Assembly: GCA_030605285.1 (NCBI GenBank)
Contig: JAUWIQ010000016.1
Coordinates: forward strand, 1-11,912
Direction of reading: 5' to 3'
Source of the DNA: Planctomycetota bacterium
GTDB taxonomy: Bacteria; Planctomycetota; Planctomycetia; Pirellulales; UBA7805
DNA: 11,912 nucleotides
In this document: piece by piece, positions 7,558 to 11,912 of the stretch
Layout: each line of letters begins with the position of its first letter
How positions within the stretch are numbered: the stretch's first letter is position 1
Made by a program: the position numbers and the translations under genes
Notes under the pieces: model-generated
Database searches by the model: none
What the model was told of the DNA's origin: nothing
What the model saw: only the letters and a program-made list of their open reading frames with translations

Positions 7558-8493
7558 ATGAAAATCTTAATTACCGGTGGAGCCGGTTTTATTGGATCCC
7601 ATTTAGTCGATCGCCTCAGAGCACGTGGCGACGAGTTGCTCGTAATCGATAATTATACAACCGGCAGGCGCGATAATCTCGCGGAGCAGGATCGTCTCAC
7701 GATCGTGGAGGGAACCATTGCGGAGGCGGAGGTCGTCGATGAGGCATTTGACCACTTCGAGCCCGAAATGGTCGTCCATGCAGCCGCATCCTACAAAGAT
7801 CCCGACAACTGGTTGGAGGATATCCGCACCAACGCGTTGGGCACAGCGCACGTGGTACGCGCTGCCGAGCGGCATCGTGTCAAGCGATTGATCTACTTTC
7901 AGACCGCCCTCTGCTACGGACTGCATCCGCAGGAGCAACCCATCACCCTATCGCACCCCATCGATTCGACTGCCAGCAGCTATGCAATCAGTAAAACTGC
8001 CGGAGAGCAATATATCGCTCTCTCCGGACTGGATTTCATCTCGTTTCGCCTTGCGAACTGCTACGGTCCCCGAAATCTCAGCGGGCCCCTGCCTACATTT
8101 TTCCACCGACTCACCAACGACCAACCGTGCTACTGTGTCGATACGCGGCGGGATTTTGTCTTTGTGGACGACCTGCTGCAGGTTGTGGAAATGGCCATCG
8201 ACGGCAAAGGCTCCCGCGGGTACTACCACATCTCATCCGGGGGTGATTATTCGATTAAAGAACTTTTCGACGCCGCGGTCACCGCGATCGGTATCACGCT
8301 CGAAGAGGATGTCGAGGTAAAATCTCGTGGCGAAGATGATGCCTATACCATCCTGCTAGACCCGAGTCGTACCTGTGAGGATTTTGGCTGGTCGGCCGAC
8401 ACGCCCCTGGCGACTGGCGTAGCCCGGGCGGTTGCCTACTACCAGGAATATGGCATTCAAGAGACCTATACCCACCTGCAGCATAAAGGTTAG
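7558..8493 (+). CDS. NAD-dependent sugar-nucleotide epimerase/dehydratase (extended SDR)
   Basis: 311 residues. The Rossmann glycine motif is GGAGFIG (7-13), and Asp31 at the end of the second strand favours NAD over NADP. The catalytic set is Thr116 in FQTALCYG with Tyr142 and Lys146 in YAISK. RDFVFVDD (198-205) is the usual substrate-side element of UDP-sugar epimerases. The short C-terminal half (residues 170 on) binds the nucleotide sugar. GGAG is preceded by a normal start: TGGAGA at 7548-7553 lies 4 nt before ATG 7558. It probably acts on a UDP-hexose or UDP-hexuronic acid, in the cytoplasm, to feed the glycan locus. Which carbon is epimerised, or whether it is a decarboxylase or dehydratase, cannot be read from the sequence. 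The stop is TAG, 27 bp before the next SDR, so the two are likely cotranscribed. Confidence 0.92.
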   Translation: MKILITGGAGFIGSHLVDRLRARGDELLVIDNYTTGRRDNLAEQDRLTIVEGTIAEAEVVDEAFDHFEPEMVVHAAASYKDPDNWLEDIRTNALGTAHVVRAAERHRVKRLIYFQTALCYGLHPQEQPITLSHPIDSTASSYAISKTAGEQYIALSGLDFISFRLANCYGPRNLSGPLPTFFHRLTNDQPCYCVDTRRDFVFVDDLLQVVEMAIDGKGSRGYYHISSGGDYSIKELFDAAVTAIGITLEEDVEVKSRGEDDAYTILLDPSRTCEDFGWSADTPLATGVARAVAYYQEYGIQETYTHLQHKG

Positions 8494-8520
8494 CGGACCG
8501 CCTTCCCGCGATAATCTACC

Positions 8521-9591
8521 ATGGCCCGTATCCTGGAACCGATTGCTGGATCCCACATTCTGATTGTGGGAGGCGCGGGTTTTGTCGGCAGCAATCTGGT
8601 GCGGCACCTGGTGGCTGGCAAAGTTGCACAAATCATCATTGTTGATAATCTACTCTCCTCCCAGCGGGATAATCTTCCACAAGCAGACAGCATCCGCCTG
8701 ATTCACGCGTCGATTAACACGGATGCGGTTTTGGAACAACTTCGGGACGAATTCGATTTTATCTTCCATCTGGCGACGTACCACGGCAATCAAAGCTCAC
8801 TCCACGATCCTCTAGCAGATCATGAAAATAACACGTTGACCACGCTCAAGCTATGCGAGCACATTAAGGATTTCCAGCGAGTCAAGTCGGTGGTCTACGC
8901 ATCGGCCGGTTGCACGGTGGCGAAAAAGACGAATGAAACGGCCACGGCCACGAATGAGGACGCGCCGGTTTCTCTTATCATGGACAGCCCCTATCAAATC
9001 TCAAAAATCATTGGCGAGCTTTACGGAAATTTTTATTTCAAACAATATGGACTGCCGTTCATCAAGGCCCGCTTCCAGAATGTCTACGGACCAGGCGAAG
9101 TACTCGGTGCCGGCGCATGGCGGGGGACGCCTGCGACCGTCTGGCGAAATGTAACACCCACATTCATTTACCGAGCCTTAAAGGGCATGCCGCTCGTCGT
9201 AGACAATGCAGGCGAAGCCACCCGCGACTTTATTTATGTGGATGATATTGTGGACGGTTTGTTGCGGTGTGCGATCCATGGTCAGGCAGGCGAAGTTTAT
9301 AATCTAGCGAGTGGTGCAGAGACCTCAATCAGAGAACTGGCAATCGCAATCAATCGCATCACCGGCAACTCTGCCCCCATCGAGTTTGGTCCTAGGCGAA
9401 CCTGGGACAGGTCGGGACGCCGCTTTGGCAGCACCTCAAAATCTGCGGAGGTGTTGAAATTCCGTGCCCAGACAACCCTCCCCGAAGGGCTTTCGCGTAC
9501 CATCGACTGGACGCGCAACAACCTGGACCGGATTGAAGCGTGTATCCAACGCCACGCCGAGGCAATGGCCCTCGCTGAGGGCCGAGAGTAA
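8521..9591 (+). CDS. Second NAD-dependent sugar-nucleotide epimerase/dehydratase (extended SDR)
   Basis: 356 residues with a ten-residue N-terminal extension before the Rossmann core. NAD-binding GGAGFVG is at 17-23 and Asp42 ends the second strand. Catalytic residues are Ser128 in ASAGC and Tyr158/Lys162 in YQISK. HLATYHGNQSSLHDP (83-97) and RDFIYVDD (235-242) are family hallmarks. An about 20-residue segment near 195-215 (GAGAWRGTP) is an insertion relative to the first SDR. The two SDRs are only distantly similar, so they likely catalyse different steps of one pathway rather than being a recent duplication. The start has no clear ribosome-binding site and may depend on reading from the upstream gene. 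Together with the upstream amidotransferase it resembles, as I recall it, the SDR/amidotransferase sets of O-antigen loci that make diacetamido-uronamide sugars (for example Bordetella wbm genes), but I cannot confirm homology here. Confidence 0.92.
   Translation: MARILEPIAGSHILIVGGAGFVGSNLVRHLVAGKVAQIIIVDNLLSSQRDNLPQADSIRLIHASINTDAVLEQLRDEFDFIFHLATYHGNQSSLHDPLADHENNTLTTLKLCEHIKDFQRVKSVVYASAGCTVAKKTNETATATNEDAPVSLIMDSPYQISKIIGELYGNFYFKQYGLPFIKARFQNVYGPGEVLGAGAWRGTPATVWRNVTPTFIYRALKGMPLVVDNAGEATRDFIYVDDIVDGLLRCAIHGQAGEVYNLASGAETSIRELAIAINRITGNSAPIEFGPRRTWDRSGRRFGSTSKSAEVLKFRAQTTLPEGLSRTIDWTRNNLDRIEACIQRHAEAMALAEGRE
9567..9583. repeat. Perfect 7-bp-arm hairpin at the end of the second SDR gene
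   Basis: GGCCCTC and GAGGGCC flank a GCT loop, inside the last codons of the SDR gene. No T-run follows on either strand, so it is not a standard intrinsic terminator. It may only stabilise the mRNA end or be coincidence of Ala/Leu/Glu codons. Confidence 0.35.
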
Positions 9592-9730
9592 GTCCGAATT
9601 GAGTGCCTGTGGCCAGAGAGTAATCCCTGGGCATTGAATAAAGCGAAGAAACGGCGGGGAAAGAAGTTAGCGATCTCTGAGCGCAGCTGAACTTGCAGCA
9701 TCCTGACCGTCGCGCACCTCTCCGGGTGAG

Positions 9731-10516
9731 CTACCGCCGCCGCCGTCTGATAAAACCGCGTGGGAGCAGAGCCAACCCTAAGAGGGCCAGCAGCAGTGCA
9801 CCCGGCTCAGGAATCGCAGCAGAAGATCCGGAAGTGGCGGGAGAAAATGAAAACTGGACAATCACGCTCAAGCCCGGATAGACCGACTCCGCAACCCCAT
9901 CGAGCGGTTGAGAGTCTTCCATGTATTTTAAAACGCTCGTATAAGGGGCGGTGTTTGTGTAATTCGTATCCAAAACAAATTTTTTATTGCTGAAATTTCC
10001 CGCCCATTCCCAATCAAACAGCAAGTCTCCCGCCAGCGGATCGTAGGTGAAGGGTGTAAGAAACGGAACCAAGATATCAAAGGCACTCGGAGAACTCGCT
10101 CCTCCCGGAGACGAGAGGGTCACCGGCCCGCTGTAGACGGTGGTGACATCAGCACCGACGTTATCCGCCAGCGTTGTGGACATGCTGCTTACGGTTGTTA
10201 CGGCAGTCGAAAGGCGGATCTCGAAATCTGTAAACGAGGCGCTGGTTGTTGTTGCACTTTTATCCAGGCGAAACGCAACCGAGTCGATGACAACGGGCAC
10301 ACCCGGCCCCGAAAAAAAGGAGCCGTCCATCATCATTTGATCATGTTCCGCGTCGGGTCCGCTCACGGGATCAAAGTGATAGAACCCGGGAGCTTCCAGG
10401 CTCTCATAATGCGGAACAATCGTGACCGTCTGGCCGTACACCGACCCAACGCCAGCCATCGCCCCCAGCACCACCGTGCACACCAAGACCCTGTGGGCCG
10501 TGGGTATTAAACGCAT
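9731..10516 (-). CDS. PEP-CTERM sorted secreted protein
   Basis: 261 residues from ATG 10516; an ATG at 10522 would add two. AGGGG at 10523-10527 sits 6 nt before the ATG at 10516 but directly abuts the ATG at 10522, so the inner start is preferred. The N-terminus is a signal peptide (Arg-rich start, hydrophobic stretch, cleavage likely after VYG near residue 28). The C-terminus has the sorting signal: IPEPGALLLALLGLALL followed by an Arg-rich tail. The middle is Ser/Thr-rich and beta-like, with an NKKFVLDTNYTN segment, and no enzymatic motif is seen. Proteins of this class are exported by Sec, processed by an exosortase and placed on the cell surface or in the matrix. No exosortase gene is in the window. 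The domain between residues 30 and 235 is not one I can name. Confidence 0.85.
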   Translation of the reverse strand: MRLIPTAHRVLVCTVVLGAMAGVGSVYGQTVTIVPHYESLEAPGFYHFDPVSGPDAEHDQMMMDGSFFSGPGVPVVIDSVAFRLDKSATTTSASFTDFEIRLSTAVTTVSSMSTTLADNVGADVTTVYSGPVTLSSPGGASSPSAFDILVPFLTPFTYDPLAGDLLFDWEWAGNFSNKKFVLDTNYTNTAPYTSVLKYMEDSQPLDGVAESVYPGLSVIVQFSFSPATSGSSAAIPEPGALLLALLGLALLPRGFIRRRRR

Positions 10517-10574
10517 CCCCATCCCCTGTAGCGCAGCTCTCGCTTGAACCCCTGTGAAGCAACCACTAACGGCT

Positions 10575-10603
10575 AATATATCGGTAAATCAGCTTGCCTG
10601 CAA
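10575..10603 (-). promoter_or_regulatory. Likely sigma70-type promoter of the first PEP-CTERM gene
   Basis: On the minus strand, TTGCAG (10603-10598) and TATATT (10580-10575) are separated by exactly 17 bp. The -10 matches five of six consensus bases and the -35 three. Transcription would begin near 10568, giving an about 50-nt leader to ATG 10516. Position supports it; the -35 is weak. Confidence 0.35.
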
Positions 10604-10705
10604 GAAATTTACACGCCCGTGGTGGCGGGCCTGCTGCTCAATAAACTGGGATAAATAAGAAACTGAGGAGCCGCATTGTGTGGCAAGATTCTCGAAAAAC
10701 CCTAG

Positions 10706-10728
10706 AAAAATTGGGTGCTGTTCACCCA
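10706..10728 (-). terminator. Intrinsic terminator after the second PEP-CTERM gene
   Basis: On the minus strand TGGGTG, loop AACAG, CACCCA form a perfect 6-bp stem (10728-10712) followed by ATTTTTC, a five-T run at 10710-10706. It lies about 120 nt past the stop of the gene ending at 10848. A second T-run at 10699-10695 follows. This makes the two PEP-CTERM genes separate transcription units. Confidence 0.55.
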
Positions 10729-10847
10729 CACCTCGGGGTGGCGCAAGTTACGAAACTACCGAGCCGCGTCGCAGCAGAGGAAAAAATCTCAAAGAAAACC
10801 GTTGCTGGGTACTCTGATCGGACCAGAACGCACAGATTTTAGCGTCT

Positions 10848-11600
10848 CTACCCCGCAGCGTGGCGCCGCCGCCGGAGTGCGCCACGTCGTGCCAGCAGGG
10901 ACAGGCTCAGCAGGGCTAGCAGCAGCGCACCCGGTTCGGGCACCGCGCTGACTCCGGCTGCTTCGTAGGTGTAGATCAATTCATAGGAAGCAGCAGCGGT
11001 CGTTTGAAACATACTGGCAACGTTCCCCTGGGAATCGGTTGCCTGGCTGCTACCCGACGCATCAACTGCCAGCGTGAGCGTACCCAAGCCACCTGCAATA
11101 CCATCGGCATCGGTGAAGTTCGGAAGTAAAATCGCCTCGACGACAGGATGGAAACTGGTAGTGCTGAGCGAGTCGGAGGCACTGCCGGTCAAACCCAACA
11201 AAGACTGACCGGAAGTACCACTGAAGTCGATCGTGCCATCGTAACTCGGAACCCCGTTAAAGGTGTCCAAATGGTTCGGAGTAATGCTGAGATCAAAAGG
11301 AACAGATGTACCGAGAACTTCACCGTCAATGCTTACTGCGGATTCTAAGATGATGTCGTTGCTGACCGCCGCCAGATTCTCATAACCGGCATTAGCATTG
11401 ATGTTACCAAAGAGGCTCAACTCAACGGACAACAGGGTACCGACAGTACCATCAAATTTGTCGAGTGCAGCCGTGCTGCTCCAGTTCGTATTCTGCAAAC
11501 TGAAGGAACCATTCTGTGTGATTTGATCGAATCCCTCAGCAGGTATTCCGACCATCACTGAAAGCGAAACGCCAAAGCTAATTAGAATGATCTTTTTCAT
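10848..11600 (-). CDS. PEP-CTERM sorted secreted protein, choice-of-anchor E-like
   Basis: 250 residues from ATG 11600, giving a classic MKKIILIS signal-peptide start; a GTG at 11606 would add two residues and has no better ribosome-binding site. A signal peptide covers about residues 1-23, with cleavage likely near AEG. Residues about 25-60 (FDQITQNGSFSLQ, then ALDKFDGTVGTLLSVELSLFG) match, by recollection, the opening of the choice-of-anchor E domain: a small beta-rich surface domain found ahead of different sorting tails. The tail is VPEPGALLLALLSLSLL then an Arg-rich end. Function of the domain is not known; the tail shows surface sorting by exosortase. The C-terminus reads PEPGALLLALL, identical for 11 residues to the neighbouring protein, while the bodies of the two proteins are unrelated. 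GC-rich coding and codon use look like the other minus-strand gene. Confidence 0.85.
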   Translation of the reverse strand: MKKIILISFGVSLSVMVGIPAEGFDQITQNGSFSLQNTNWSSTAALDKFDGTVGTLLSVELSLFGNINANAGYENLAAVSNDIILESAVSIDGEVLGTSVPFDLSITPNHLDTFNGVPSYDGTIDFSGTSGQSLLGLTGSASDSLSTTSFHPVVEAILLPNFTDADGIAGGLGTLTLAVDASGSSQATDSQGNVASMFQTTAAASYELIYTYEAAGVSAVPEPGALLLALLSLSLLARRGALRRRRHAAG

Positions 11601-11912
11601 TTCCACTGCGCATATTCATTCTTGAACATGACCTTCCGAAGGTGCAGACTCAAAGAAGCCCAACTACGGCCACGGTTTCTTTAATCTACCCGCATTGCGG
11701 GCAAAAGCAAGTGGTTTTTCGGGGCAACTGCCTGCGACGCCCGCAGCCGTTTCGTCAAACACTGCAGGAAAAGAGGCGGGAATCAACAGCAGGATGCAGG
11801 GCTCAAGGCCTGAAAATAAAAGCGGTCACAGAAAGGTTTCTCCGCGACCGTTTCCACGACTGCCTAGTCAACTGTCGCCACCGCTTCCCCTGTGAAAGAC
11901 TGACATAAAGAG
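11601..11912. other. 312-bp region upstream of the second PEP-CTERM gene, no gene supported
   Basis: A + strand frame (11642-11908) is open but starts with GTG without a ribosome-binding site and reads unlike a protein I know. Two short dyads are present: ACCTTC/GAAGGT (11631-11643) and CCCGC/GCGGG (11689-11701). I find no convincing -35/-10 pair for the downstream gene. Confidence 0.4.
11631..11643. repeat. Short palindrome upstream of the second PEP-CTERM gene
   Basis: ACCTTC and GAAGGT are perfect inverted arms around a single C, about 30 bp before the start codon at 11600. A regulator could bind there, but a 6-bp-arm dyad is weak evidence on its own. Confidence 0.25.

Larger units (their letters stand above)
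10517..10847. other. 331-bp gap between the two PEP-CTERM genes
   Basis: No gene is supported. Read on the minus strand it holds, in order, the terminator of the second PEP-CTERM gene, then a likely promoter and the ribosome-binding site of the first one. A short dyad (GCCCG 10615-10619 with CGGGC 10626-10630) lies between, without a T-run. Confidence 0.5.

Noticed and set aside
9567..9583. Hairpin at the end of the second SDR as an intrinsic terminator
   Set aside because: No T-run follows on either strand and it lies within the coding sequence.
11689..11701. CCCGC/GCGGG dyad as a terminator or operator
   Set aside because: Only 5-bp arms, no T-run, and no clear relation to a promoter.
11642..11908. 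Plus-strand 88-codon frame with a Cys-x-His-like stretch
   Set aside because: GTG start without ribosome-binding site, atypical composition and no family resemblance I can defend; the few Cys/His residues do not form a paired zinc motif.

Overview
The window looks like part of a bacterial surface-polysaccharide (O-antigen or exopolysaccharide) locus followed by two genes for exported, sortable surface proteins. The organism is most likely a planctomycete or another PEP-CTERM-bearing Gram-negative. The inference rests on two proteins ending in textbook PEP-CTERM sorting tails, an ABC-type (Wzm/Wzt) polysaccharide exporter and a sulfotransferase-like gene beside it. Phylum-level assignment is only moderately supported, and no taxonomic marker is present.

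Block 1 (1-5267, + strand) is a tightly packed export and modification operon. In order it holds the C-terminal end of an ABC-2 permease (Wzm-like); its ATPase Wzt with an extra C-terminal carbohydrate-recognition domain; a SAM-dependent methyltransferase-like protein; an SGNH/GDSL hydrolase; a sulfotransferase; and a glycosyltransferase-like protein with a coiled coil and a C-terminal membrane anchor. Wzt/methyltransferase overlap by 14 bp, methyltransferase/SGNH by 4 bp (GTGA), and SGNH/sulfotransferase by 4 bp (ATGA). The SGNH gene is interrupted by one in-frame TAA and the sulfotransferase by three in-frame TAGs. In both cases the same frame continues with recognisable family sequence up to a natural-looking TGA, and there is no indel. 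This is the most unusual signal in the window.

Block 2 (5540-9591, + strand) encodes a full-length glutamine-dependent asparagine synthase-like amidotransferase and two NAD-dependent extended-SDR sugar epimerases/dehydratases. Together they suggest synthesis of a nucleotide sugar, perhaps a uronamide, for the exported glycan. A 272-bp gap with a possible promoter separates it from block 1.

Block 3 (9731-11600, - strand) holds two convergently oriented PEP-CTERM proteins, the second resembling the choice-of-anchor E group. They share an identical 11-residue stretch in the sorting tail. A good intrinsic terminator on the minus strand lies between them, so they are probably separate transcription units. 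The last ~310 bases hold no gene I can support.

Taken together: block 2 makes activated sugars, block 1 decorates or caps a glycan and exports it through Wzm/Wzt, and block 3 supplies surface proteins of the class processed by exosortase. Exosortase systems often travel with exopolysaccharide loci. No exosortase, RNA gene, CRISPR array or insertion sequence was seen.
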